From positions 580,616-644,615 of the forward strand of contig KN832881.1 of assembly GCA_000827325.1 (NCBI GenBank): 64,000 bases of DNA, in the 5' to 3' direction. Source of the stretch: Oidiodendron maius Zn. Lineage: Eukaryota > Ascomycota > Leotiomycetes > Myxotrichaceae. Below are positions 43,889 to 55,136 of this stretch, piece after piece (position 1 is the first letter of the stretch; every line of letters starts with the position of its first letter). The position numbers and the translations under genes are program-made. A model generated the notes under the pieces. It had not been told where the DNA came from and ran no database searches. It worked only from the letters and a program-made list of their open reading frames with translations.

Positions 43889-46800
43889 TTAAGGAGAAGC
43901 TTCGCGTTCCATGTTGCCGGTCAACTCCGCGACACGGGCCTTAATCCTTGCCACGCGGGACTCGATAGCTATACCTTGTTAGCATACTGCGTCTGTGGTA
44001 AACATAGGTCGCACTTACTCTCTTCCCCACTGGTTTCTCCATCCTCTCCATCAGTCTTCAGGCTATGAGTGGCATGACTCTGATCGTCACTTTGTCTCGC
44101 TGCCCGTTCCGCTGCATCTTTTCGGATCTGGGCCCAGCGATCGGATACAGCGGGTACGGTACCTCTGGGTGCAGGTGGTTCCGGAACCACCTCTCTCTGT
44201 TTAGAGATTGGAGGTGGGAGAGCTTCGTCGGCGCTCTGTTTTGGTGACTCCGGTACAAAGGCTGGAATGTCCTCAAGAGGTCCCTGATCGAAGCGTGAGA
44301 ACTCATGGTGGGCTTCGCGAGCTTCAGTCGAGTCGACACGAGACAAGCTGTTGATTGAATGATCGTAAGAGCGTTCCTGGTCTGGATGAGGGGTTGCAAC
44401 TGGTGTGACATCATCCTCGGAGATCGGGGCCTGGGATGTGAGAGTTGAAGTTCCTTCCACAGGTGTTGCAGACGGGCTCTTCTTCCTGAATCCAGAGAAT
44501 CGTCTACCAAGTGGAACGTTGCCAGGCTGAAGAGAGCTGCCGTTGGCCGTCTCGGATGCAAGTTCGGGGGCTTTTACTTCACCCTTCTTGCGGCCGAACA
44601 TCTTTCGGAACCCTCCAGTGCCACTTCCAACTTCCTTCTTCTTCAGCTTATGATGCTTCTTGCTCTCTGGACTTGATCCACTTTGCTCAGCAGAAGATCT
44701 CGTTGGATGTGGATCCACAGGGGCAGCTGGAGCAGGGGTTCTTTCTACCGGGTGAGGGTCTTGTGGGGGGTCTGCCAAGGCATCCTTTTCGGATACCATC
44801 ACATAGTCCTCGTCGAGGGCAGGGGGTGGCGGTGCGGCCGCTTTGGGCGGAACTGCTGGAGGCTCTGTGGAGGACGGGGCAGCAGGAAAGGGTGGCTTTG
44901 TTGGCGTCAAAGTATCTTCACTCTTGGAGAAGCCATTCGTATGCGATGTATTAGCACTCTGGCCCCGCCCAGTGGTGGAATCGGCAAGGTAGAGCTCTTT
45001 GATTGTATCCTTGTCGTATTTGCTGGCCCATTTCATCGCAGGTGAAGCTTCCTTCATGATGACTGGCTGCAGAGTGAAGACACTACTCGTCTTTGGAGGG
45101 ACCCCGTTATTCTCCTTTCGGCCCCGTCGAGTAGCCGATTGTGCCTGAAGTTCCTGTTCTCTTTCTCTCTTCTGTAGTTGAATTGCTGCGGCCTGGATGC
45201 GAGCATGCTGGTCTGGCCCGACGCTTGTCTTGCTTACTCCAACGCTCGCGCTCTGTTTTGGAGAGAATCCATGTTGATTGTTGGGGTCCAGATGATGCTT
45301 GCCTGTAGACTTGGTCCTACTCATACCCTTGTTCTTCTTTGACCGGCCCCAGAAACTTTTTTTCTCGGCAATGTACGCAGCCGGATCAGGCTTGGGAGCA
45401 GCCCCTTTGATAATTTCTTCCATTACGAGCCATTTTCCGTTAGGAATGATTGTTTCGACCAGAGCGCAGCGACCAAATACTCCCTTTCTCTCCGGCGGTT
45501 CTTCACCAGCCAAACTGGTAATCCACACCCACCAGAACGTATCATCTAGATCAAGCGAAATGATGCTTGCGAGCTCACCGGGCTCGAGATCTCGGTTGGA
45601 CTCGAGTCTCGGACGATGCGACTGTGAACTTCTTCCTCGGTTCGACGACACATCGATTGGGGGAAGAATCTTGTCAGGAGGAAGCAGGAGAGGTGGGGGT
45701 TCATTGCGTGCCTCGTCGACAAAGCCGGAAGAGAGGAAATCAGCCCAGGACGGGGTGGTAGGTCTTCCTAGGTTCGTAGTTTTGCTCTGCGGGTTGCTGT
45801 GCGGAGCGCTCCTCAAGCCTTGTGTCCTTCGTTTTACGATGGATCCATCGTCATCGTCATTTTCGTCGTTCTCATCAAATCCGCCAGAGAAACCTATATC
45901 TTCGAATCTTGACCACGAAGCATCTGGCAATCCCGTTGATTCTTTCGAGTTTGAAACCTGCGATTGATTCGCCGATGAGATGGACTTCAGGACCCGACGA
46001 CACTCGTCAGTCAGGGCTTTGATCGGATCATCGTATTCTGAAAATTCCTGTAAGACTCGATCGTCGTCGCGATAGGCGAAATGGTTTGCCCGGCGAAGTA
46101 GTGCAAATGGGGTTGGCGATACAGAATCAACAATCATAGCAACCTTAGTTGTTCGATTGTGCAAGAAACTAGGTTTGCTCGGCGGATACTCCGTGTCTTG
46201 GACGAGATTCTGAAGCGACATGGGGAGGGTTGAGATACCATTGATGCCCTTGACGGAACCGGGAGATAGAGATCGAAGGTAAGCAAAGAACAAGTGACTT
46301 GCGGCATCGGCAGCGCTACAGTCGTTAGCATACTGGTTCGCAGATACTTGGAGATACGCACGCAGCCCATGTCTTATAGCCCCCGTCAAAGCTCTTATCT
46401 TCATGGATATGCTCGAACGCCCACCAGCCTGCCAATCTTGAGAGTTTACGTCCGCCCAGGCCATTACTCTTGCCATGTGCGGCAATTGCTGAGAGGAGAT
46501 CAAAAAAGTCAAAGATAATCTTCGTGCGGGCATCTGAATCAACGCTCAGCGGTATAAAGGTAGCAAACGAGTCCCTGGCCATGCTTGAGTCTACCGTCGC
46601 GGTTAGCACTGGAGCCGGTAATATTATGTGTTTGCATACCTGACTCTCCCACCTTGAAGAGCTCATAGGCATCCCAAGATACTACACCTCCAGGCAGTCT
46701 ACTCCAGCACCACTTGACCACGCTGCACAGAACCTGGTTTCTATAGTGAGTATTCCGTTCAGTCAAAATGCGCAGATAACATACCATAGGCTCCGTCAAG

Positions 46801-47185
46801 CGCAATTCCTGCGCCAAAGTCTCTCCATATATGCCTCTGTCAAAGAAGTTCCTAATAAAGTTGCGTGCGGCGCTCGGATCCGAGGTAGGTCGGAAGGGGA
46901 GGAGGAGGAATGGGATATTCAGACCTGGGCAGATGTTAATTAGCTTGAGCGCGCCATTGTCGTGCCAGATCAAGAAGTAAACATACCTCTGGACTTCAGC
47001 TCCAGGGTACAGCCGCGAATAAGCTCCTGCACCTCTTCCGGGTCGACGGACGTCCTGGTCCAGGCATCTTCCCAGCGCGGCTTTGGGGGGGGGAGATGGG
47101 AAACGGGTTGGGGTGCGCCTTTCTTGGTCTTGCTGATCTTTGTGCCGCCGTCCTTGCCTTTCAGCCTCGCGAAGAGGCCCGGCAT
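43889..47185 (-). CDS. Msb1/Mug8-domain morphogenesis protein
   Basis: Six exons: 46987-47185, 46785-46924, 46640-46733, 46362-46590, 44019-46315, 43889-43968; 1012 residues. The intron at 46734-46784 is 51 nt with no stop in frame, so retention is possible. The N-terminal half is the Msb1/Mug8 domain (PF08101, formerly DUF1708), seen in RGCTLELKSRGLNIPFLLLP, KWCWSRLPGGVVSWDAYELF, TKVAMIVDSVSPTPFALLRR and DDTFWWVWITSLAGEEPPER. The C-terminal half is a long, charged, Pro/Ser-rich tail with KFW-type basic patches and a final predicted coiled coil. Relatives (yeast Msb1, fission yeast Mug8) act in Cdc42/Rho1-linked polar growth, and the domain resembles RhoGAP folds. An assembly gap lies just upstream of the ATG, so the promoter is incomplete. 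Confidence 0.85.
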
Positions 47186-47227
47186 GGTGGATGGGAGTGC
47201 GGTGTTTGTGGGGGGGGGGGGGGGGGG

Positions 47228-47505
47228 NNNNNNNNNNNNNNNNNNNNNNNNNNNNNNNNNNNNNNNNNNNNNNNNNNNNNNNNNNNNNNNNNNNNNNNNN
47301 NNNNNNNNNNNNNNNNNNNNNNNNNNNNNNNNNNNNNNNNNNNNNNNNNNNNNNNNNNNNNNNNNNNNNNNNNNNNNNNNNNNNNNNNNNNNNNNNNNNN
47401 NNNNNNNNNNNNNNNNNNNNNNNNNNNNNNNNNNNNNNNNNNNNNNNNNNNNNNNNNNNNNNNNNNNNNNNNNNNNNNNNNNNNNNNNNNNNNNNNNNNN
47501 NNNNN
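47228..47505. other. Assembly gap (278 N) flanked by G runs
   Basis: A run of at least 16 G precedes the N block and four G follow it. The gap lies about 40 bp upstream of the Msb1/Mug8 start codon. Content unknown. Confidence 0.95.
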
Positions 47506-48465
47506 GGGGTTTATCTGCTGTTGCGCATGCGCAGTGTTTCGAAGGTAAATATTTTCGTTAAGGCCCTGGCCGGCGCGAGATAGGGGTCGACGTTTTTTTT
47601 GGATGTGGCGCCCACGCAGGTGATAACAGGTTGATGGGACCGCGCAGAGACGTTTCAGAGCGCGCTGGAGATGCAATTCTCCGTTCTTGTCGACTCGGGA
47701 CCGGATGGAGCAGGGTCAGAACACGGCGGCGAGGAGAAGGAAAGGGGAGGACGCGCGACACTGGGGATTCTTGGAATGAGAGTTCAGGGGCGGCGGCAGA
47801 TTGGCGTGGTGATGGGGGGTTTGCACGGTGGAAGCGTTGACGAAAGCGTCAAGGCGGTGTGAATGGCGGGAACCCAGGAACGGGCGAGGATCGACAGGGA
47901 TTCTGTTGGCACAAAAAGTGATAAGATGAATTGAGCGCGTTCTGATGTGGGATGTGGGATGGCCTCTGCGTGCAATTGCAACACCCCGGATGTTGTGTTG
48001 TCGAGTCAAGGTTGGCCTGATGGCGGGTGGTGCTGGTGGTTGATGCTGGGGAGGGTTGGTGGCCGGTCCTATATTGGCGACTGCCCGTCTATAGCAGAGC
48101 GAGATGAAGGGGGCTATCGACGTCGAGGATCATGCAACCCGCGGCCGTGGGACTCGTTATCCCCTCAACCACGCCGGACGTGGATAATTCGGCAGTGCGA
48201 TCGATATACAGTACATATCAACACCCGCCTCCCCCGTCCTATGACATGGCTCCGCGGTGATCTCTCTGAGATGTGACAACGCCATTGGGCATGCGGCCAC
48301 TTGAGAACCGTGGCCTGCCAGCGCATTTCCCACATATACAGATTTATTTCGTATATCCCACTTTTTTTTCTTTCGTGTCCGAGTCCAATAGCTCTCTGCA
48401 TGGCGGCTGGTGACGCCCCCTTTTGGTACCTGATTAGGAACCCGGAGAAATCGCTCCAAGCCATG

Positions 48466-48490
48466 GTACTACTGTACTACTACTACTGTA

Positions 48491-48521
<31 letters not shown>
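48466..48521 (+). repeat. CTA/CTG trinucleotide microsatellite
   Basis: Interrupted TACTAC repeats pass into five GCT units. Non-coding position upstream of both neighbouring genes. Confidence 0.85.
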
Positions 48522-49119
48522 CATCACTATCCAACCCGCTAAAACATTCAGGGTCCTAAACAACCCCGTGCACAGCTCCCTCTGGAGGCCGCCCCAGCCT
48601 TTCCGGGATTGTTTCTTCCACGCCATCAGAGACAAATGTCTTACGGGCTCAACGCCTGATGTGCTGTCTCGGGGAATCCTTCCCAGCTGAACGGCTCAAC
48701 GCCTCTCCCTGTGCCGAGAGCCCGCCACATTGGATCCCCGGCGCGCGGGTGCGATTGGCAGACATCGACTTGCTTGTTCGAGTACATCTTGCAATTGGCT
48801 TGATGTTTGATCATGGGTTGGTCAAGCGTTTCAACTGAGTTCATTCTTCTTTCAACACCGCCAATTGCAATCCCTATTGGCGCCTAACTCTGTAAGCAGG
48901 AATCTTATTTGGTACTGGCATGTCTACCTGCACTTTTGTTGATTGGAATGAAGCTCTCGCAGTAACTTTTAGCTCTCTAATCCCAACAGTAAAGCTTAAC
49001 ACGCCACGACACCAACTCGAACAGAATTGGCCCTAAGCCACTCATCCCCTGAAGACCAACGCCGGATTAACACAGTGATACAAAACGACTAACTGAAGAC
49101 CACACGAAGCACAAAACAA

Positions 49120-50204
49120 TTAATCCTCTTTCTCCTCTTCCTTTTCTTCTTCCTCTTCGTCTCTCTTCTCTCCATTCTCTACATTCTCTTTTCTCTCCTC
49201 CTCAACAGGCTTCTTCTCACCCAAATCCCAATCAATCTCGCTCCCCGCCCCGTACGTCTTCACTAACCACTCATTCGTCTTCTTGAAGTGTCCGCATTGG
49301 AAAAACCCCCTCGACGCGCTCAACGGACTCGGATGCACGGACTGGAGCACGCAGTGCCTCGCCCGATTCACATCCTTGACCCTCAGCCCCGCCGGCTTGC
49401 CCCACGCCAGAAACACGACGCCTCTGGTGCGCTTCGCGGCCACAATATCGATAACCTTCTGCGTGAACTTCTCCCATCCCTTGCCGGCGTGCGAGTTCGC
49501 ATCGTGCGCGCGGACAGTCAGGGCGGTGTTGAGGAGCAGCACGCCACGGTCCGCCCAGGGCGTGAGCAGGCCGGAGTTGTTTGGCGGGGGTCGGAAGGTC
49601 GGGAAGTCGTTCTTCAGACAGGTGAAGATGTTCTTCAGAGAGGGAGGGGGAATCGTGGGCGGGCGGACGGAGAAGCACAAACCGTGCGCCTGGTTGACAT
49701 TGTGGTAGGGGTCCTGGCCGATGATCACCGCTTTTACAGTGTTGAAGGGTGTATGCCGAGACCTTTTCGTAATTATTGTCAGCTTACCCAAAAAAAGGAG
49801 CAGAGTGAGTAGGGCAGGGAGACGGACCAGGAGTAGACATCTTCACTTGGAGGGTAGATCTTCTTTCCACTCTGAGCTTCGGTCTTCAGGAATCGCTTCA
49901 GTTCCAGGAAGCTCTCGCTCGTAATCTCGTCCTTCAGTTCCTTCAGCCAACTCTCGTGTAAGGTGCCAATCTCTAGAGCCAACAGCTGCTTCTGTTCCCC
50001 ACTGAGCTTCTTCACCCACGCTTCTTTATCCCATGTGGAGGAAACGGGAGAGGAGGATGGTCCGTTGGAGTTACCATTGGCTTTGGTAGTGGAGAGCACG
50101 GTCTTGGGAGCACCGAAGAAGGAAGTGATGGATCCGTTGCCTTTGGGCTTCTTGACATCGCCAGCTGGAAGCTCGGACCCTTTCCGTTTGAGATTGAGAC
50201 TCAT
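49120..50204 (-). CDS. UNG1: Uracil-DNA glycosylase (UNG1)
   Basis: Two exons, 49828-50204 and 49120-49762, 339 residues; the 65-nt intron uses GTCCGT as donor. Family-1 UDG motifs are complete: VIIGQDPYHNVNQAHGLCFS with the catalytic Asp (about residue 143), LLLNTALTVRAHDANSH, GVVFLAWGKPA and SVHPSPLSASRGFFQCGHF with the catalytic His. The enzyme removes uracil from DNA, starting base excision repair in nucleus and mitochondria. The N-terminus has a basic KRKGSELPAGDVKKPKG patch, likely a nuclear signal, and SITSFFGAPK, which looks like a PCNA-binding PIP-type box as in human UNG2. The C-terminus extends into an unusual Glu/Lys/Asp-rich tail of about 40 residues. Intact. Confidence 0.95.
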
Positions 50205-50897
50205 GATGAGAGGGCGTTGGACTCTGAGAATTAGGGAAGACACTTTGCTGATGGTTGAGAGAAATTGTGAAGTTAAATAGGGGTGCGAGCCGTCTGCTGT
50301 TGAAATCAGATTAAGGATCCGCGTCGAGTCGCGTTCCCGCGTCAGTACCTAAATTGATGCAGGGGTTCGCGAAGTCACGCTGACCCCGTGCTGGTCTTAT
50401 GAACGTTGTCTTTAGAATAGCAGCTTTTCTAGTACAAACCATGAGACATGGATGTAGAACAGGCAGCCGTGGTAGCCTATGCTTAGTTTCTAACCCAGGT
50501 CTCCTTTTATATAGTGCATTTCCCTTCTCGCTGCGGATGAAAATGGAGCCCTGTGCCTGATAAGCGACCCCTGAACCTGATAGCGATATCACAGGTACTA
50601 AGGTAACGGCATGACCAGGACAGTCCTAATGCCATCGCATCCACCAAAGGCGACCACAACAAAATCCAGATTGTATCTCCTAGATATTGATTTCATGGAT
50701 CTTTTATTGCCCGTTGTGTAGAGCCGCGATAGATTGGGAGATTATATTTTGCCGGAAGAGGCATAGCTTCTAATGGCTCGGGCCGGCGATAACGGCGATG
50801 GGCATTGTCAAACATTTACAACTTCATATCTGAGTTGTACAATTTCCGCACAATCTCTAAAATCCCATCCTTCTAGACTGTACAACACATATACATA
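50205..50897. other. Divergent intergenic region, 693 bp
   Basis: Promoters of UNG1 and the F-box gene. No gene recognised. Confidence 0.5.
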
Positions 50898-52468
50898 ATG
50901 GAAGAGTCAAATCCAGAATTAGAGTCCTTCCGGCAGCAGTGGAAAGCAGAATTCTCCGCTAGAGCCCAGGTGGAAGGCAGCAAACATCACCCCACATCTA
51001 CGGGATCCTCGAAGTCAACCCGCAGGCCACCTGCTCCCCCCCGAATAGCGGCTGAAAAAGTACCAAAGAACGTGGTAGAAGAGGAAGAACATGCTAATGG
51101 GCATCCATTCCTCGGTTTAGACGCACCACGAGGTGGGATAAGTAAAGAGGAAAGCTCTAAACCTGCTGGCACAGAGCCACAGTCTGCGCTGGAACACTAT
51201 GAAAAGGCAGTGGAGAAGGAAGCGCAAGGCAGATTGGGGGACAGCCTCAATCACTATCGCAAAGCCTTTAAGGTATGATGTGCCGGACGCTCATGATAAG
51301 CAATATTCTGATTCGTTTTCAGCTAGATCATCGGGTCGATTTGACATATAAGAATAAACACTTCCCATCATCCAGCTTTATCTCGAAACCTCCCAACACC
51401 CATCCTGCAACCGACCAGGTCACAAAGATAACTACCGCCCATCACTCCCTAGACGGGACCCCACAGCCAATCAATCAATTGATTGCAGGCTTCTCCAGCC
51501 TCTCTATTGAGCCAGCACTACCTGCTGTTGAAGAAGACCCAGTACTGCCATGCCCGCTGGCCACCCTTCCGGGAGAGATATTAGTGTACATATTTAGAGA
51601 ACTGGCTATCATAGATGTTGCTTCTTTCGTCCGACTCGCACAAGTGTGCAAGCGCATGGCATACCTAGTCGCCACTGAGGAACAAATCTGGCGACGAGTT
51701 TGCGAAGGCTCCGAAGTTGGTTTCGCAGCCATGCACTACCAATTCCAAGTCGAGATACACGGTGGACCTCTCGAGGACGAGAACTTCCCTTCGCCACCCT
51801 CTGATTCACCCAGCGACCTCACCCCTGAGCTCATAGCTCCTTTCACAAATATTACCCAAGCAAACCTCACATCCGCCCTCCTCCAAAGCCTGTATTCATC
51901 CTCCTGGCAGCAAATGTTTCGCCTGCGACCGCGCATCCGCTTCAACGGGTGCTACATCAGCACGAATAATTACATCCGCCCCGGCCAAGCAGCACCCTCG
52001 CAGCTGACCTGGAGCAGCCCCGTGCACATCGTCACATACTACCGCTACCTGCGCTTCTTCCGCGACGGCAGCGCCATCAGCCTGCTCACAACCGCCGAGC
52101 CCTTCGAGGTCGTGCACCACCTCACTTTCGAACTACTAGCCACACACCGGAACGGCGCAAATGCGCACCTGCCGTCCGCAGTGATGCAGCACGCACTGCG
52201 CGGCCGCTGGAAGCTGATCCCCGCTGCAGAACACCCGGAAGGCGTCGAGGGCGATCTGTGCGTGGAGACGGACGGCGTAGGTCCGAAGTACATGTACAGG
52301 CAGGACCTGTCTCTGCGTAGTGCAGGGAAGGGGGCCAGGAATAATAAACTGGCGTGGAGCGCGTATTGGCTCTATAATCGTCTGACGGACGACTGGGCGG
52401 AGTTCTCGAGGAGGAATGAGAAGCCGCTGTTCTGGAGCCGGGTGCGGAGTTATGGGAATGGTGCATAG
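50898..52468 (+). CDS. HRT3: F-box protein, FBXO9/Hrt3/Pof7 family
   Basis: Two exons, 50898-51272 and 51323-52468 (50-nt intron), 506 residues. After a disordered N-terminus comes a helical repeat SALEHYEKAVEKEAQGRLGD and SLNHYRKAFKLDHRVD, the TPR/MIT-like unit of this family. The F-box is CPLATLPGEILVYIFRELAI with DVASFVRLAQVCKRM. The C-terminal part has the family strands RIRFNGCYISTNNYIRPGQ, RYLRFFRDGSAISLLTTAEP and RGRWKL, and ends with WSAYWLYNRLTDDWAEF. FBXO9-type proteins are substrate adaptors of SCF ubiquitin ligases, binding Skp1 through the F-box. The target in fungi is not known to me. Intact. Confidence 0.88.
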
Positions 52469-52988
52469 GGGAGAGGGGAGACAGCTAATAATAGAGGCAT
52501 TTCCGGATCATGAGATATGATAGATACCTAAGATAGACAATTTAGATGGAATGGTTGAGCGAATATCAACATGCAATCTCATTGGCGTCACGCTCGGGAG
52601 TCCCTGCTGCAACTCTCATGGTCGAGGCAGAAGTAAGAGATTTAAATGGATTTGGGTACTACTATTAAAGGTGTCCACCTCCTAACACCGTAGTTGCAAA
52701 ACTCCATTTATCACCTAGTTGGTTCGCTTTGCTTTCCTCCGTTACCAAAGGGCCGTTGGATTTCTAACATGACACCACTAAGCTGCTCCAAACGCCTCGC
52801 TGAAAACCACGCCCGCCAAATTTTACAACAAAGAAAATGCTTGCACAAGATGTACATCCGAATGGGTATCTCCCTTTTCTCCCCTGTCTGGAATCTTTCA
52901 AATAACCATCTCCTTCCTCTGCCTTCTCGAGCGGGATAAGTGTTACAAAAGATCACAGCCCCTCACCATCCTCCTGGCGACTTTATTA
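52469..52988. other. Convergent intergenic region, 520 bp
   Basis: 3' flanks of the F-box and coiled-coil genes. A TTGCAAAA near 52695 was checked against the TIR motif and rejected. Confidence 0.5.
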
Positions 52989-55136
52989 TTAGCGTACGCG
53001 TTTGCCGTCGATCCACTTCGGTGCCGGACGCTCGTCGTAATACCTCTCATCGTTGGCCCTCCGTCGCTTCTCTTCGAAAGCTGCCTTCTCTTCTTCACTC
53101 AACGAAAACGCTTTCTTCAACCACCCGAACGGGCTTTTCTTCTTCTTCTTTGTTCCACCCTCCGTCATGTAGGTCATCGTACTCATGCCCATGGCACTCG
53201 GCATATTGCGCAGGGTGCTGGGCTTCGTGGAAGAAGGGTGCTGGAAGCGCATGGTGGACCCATTCGAGCCGTTCGACAGGTTGCTGAGGTTCGAGTTATG
53301 GTGGGCGTGATGGCTGGCTGGAGCGGCTGTCCACGGTCGCTGCAGAGGTGAATGGGGAGATGCATTGACAGGGAGGAAGTACTGCTGTTGGTCGCTCCTG
53401 GGGGTGTTCGCGCCATCTCGCAACATTGGCGGCGTGACAAGTCGGGCCGAGGGGTGGATATACGGAGAGTTGGGTGCGGGACTTGAGACAAGGGCGGGAT
53501 GCATGCCCAGAGGAGGGGAGAAGGTTTTTTCTGGATCTGAGCAGTAGGCAGAGTCTATGCCTTGGGATGGGGGAGAGCTTATGGCCTCGAGCTCTTGAGG
53601 TGTAGGGACTGCGATGGGTGCTATTCCTCGCTCATTATTAGTCCCGTTAGAGTTAGCTCTCAAGCGTTCAGCCTCGGACACAGAGAAAGCTGGCTTTCGA
53701 GGGCCCCAGTAGCCATCGTCATTTTGAGGCTCGACGACCTCTGGCGAGCTGTGGCCGAGTCTTATGGAGAGTCGCTTGCGAAATGGTAATCTCTGACTCT
53801 CTTCCGGAGGGGGGGTAGGCTCCTGGAAGGGCTCTGGGGGCTGCTTAGGCGAAGGAACAGGAGTGTATGTTCGTGGCGCGAGGATATACTGCGTTGCTCC
53901 GACATCATCATCGTCAGAGTCGTCGAGATTCAGGTAGGCCTCAGGTACGCTGGATTCGGTAACATCTGACTTAGCAGCCGATGGCTCAGGGGTTTGTTCC
54001 CGGTGCTCCACAAGTTGGAATGCGGGGAGCGTAGCACTAATTGCAGGCGTAATCATGCTTGGGTCTGAGGGGAGAGTTTTCAGCATAGATTGACGCATTT
54101 GTTGCGACAGGCGGCGAGATGGAGTAGACGACGGTGAGGTGGGCGACGTTTGTGGCGTCGTGCTGAACTATGCAGGTGTAAGCTAAAATTCAATATTCCA
54201 ATATGCGGGGCAACATACTCGTGTCTTCCGACTGATCTCGCCCGCGCGCCGGTCTATTTCTGCAACAATGGATCCCAGCTGGACGAGTGCGACGCCTAGA
54301 TGGTTGCCCTTGGTTTGCAGGGAAATATAGGCCTTGTACCACCCGTCCACATTCCCTTGCATAGCATCGAAGACCTTCTCCATCTCTGGCCTCTCTTCCC
54401 TCCATATTTCATCCTGCTCCTCCTGTAAATACTTGGAAAACTCTTTGCAAGCACTCACTCCCTGCTTCACGTCTTTCAGGGCATCGTTCATCGCCGTTGC
54501 TGTTCTCGTTATAACATGTTCGATCTTCTCGTTGCCGCTGACAATCTGCAGCCGGAACGCCCGATCCTGAAGCATTGCATCGAACACCTCGATACGCTTC
54601 AGTGGAAGCTTAAGCAGCTTTAATCGCTCCTCTATATCTTGTTGCGCCACATCGAAATCGTCTAGCGTCGTCTCTAAGAACTCATCAACCTCGTCCACAT
54701 GCCCTTGTAATATCGACATGACCTGCTCATCATCCTTGGCAATGCCGTTTAGCAGCAGATATATGCCGAAGGAGATCTGGGCCATCAACTTCCACAGTTG
54801 ATGGTACTGTTGGCCTGGCTTCTGTTTCCATCGCGCTGCGTGTGTCTCTTGGGTAACAGGTTGGTCGATGAGGTTTCGTCGTCGAGTCGCCGCATCTCCA
54901 ATAGGGCCTCGCAGAGCCGAGTTATCAGCTACTTCCATCATTGACTCCGCGAAGGCTCCTTGCATAGCGAGTATCGGGTGGGAAGGCACTTCTACCCCGA
55001 CCTCCTTCATGGTATCCAAATCCAGGGCCGGTCCCTCGTCGTCGGATGAGCTCAGCCGGGCAGGTGTCTTGTCATCCGCATCGGCGATGGGACCTTGAGG
55101 GGTCGGAGACACGACCCTCTGGGGAGACGACACCAT
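52989..55136 (-). CDS. Conserved fungal coiled-coil protein, function unknown
   Basis: Two exons, 54219-55136 and 52989-54167 (51-nt intron), 698 residues. The ATG at 55136 is the first in frame. Residues about 120-300 are strongly helical, with heptad-like spacing (DDFDVAQQDIEERLKLLKLP, EFSKYLQEEQDEIWREERPE), ending in a segment reading VQLGSIVAEIDRRAGEIS. A Pro/Ser-rich disordered region follows, then a lysine run and KKSPFGWLKKAFSLSEEEK, a short amphipathic, basic C-terminal box that looks conserved. I do not recognise a named domain. The layout would suit a membrane- or cytoskeleton-linked scaffold, but that is a guess. The frame is open and splicing consistent, so it is a real gene. Confidence 0.75.

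Larger units (their letters stand above)
47186..49119. other. Intergenic, 1.9 kb with an assembly gap
   Basis: Holds a G-run and the N block (47228-47505), a G/C-rich stretch and the CTA/CTG microsatellite at 48466-48521. No gene recognised outside the gap. Confidence 0.5.

Noticed and set aside
43330-43892. CT-rich tract followed by a short plus-strand open frame, as a separate gene
   Set aside because: The frame has no family features and overlaps the 3' flank of the Msb1/Mug8 gene; the tract alone is not enough.
52690-52705. GTTGCAAAAC upstream of the coiled-coil gene end as a TIR
   Set aside because: Only the TGCAAAA core matches and no inverted copy was found nearby.
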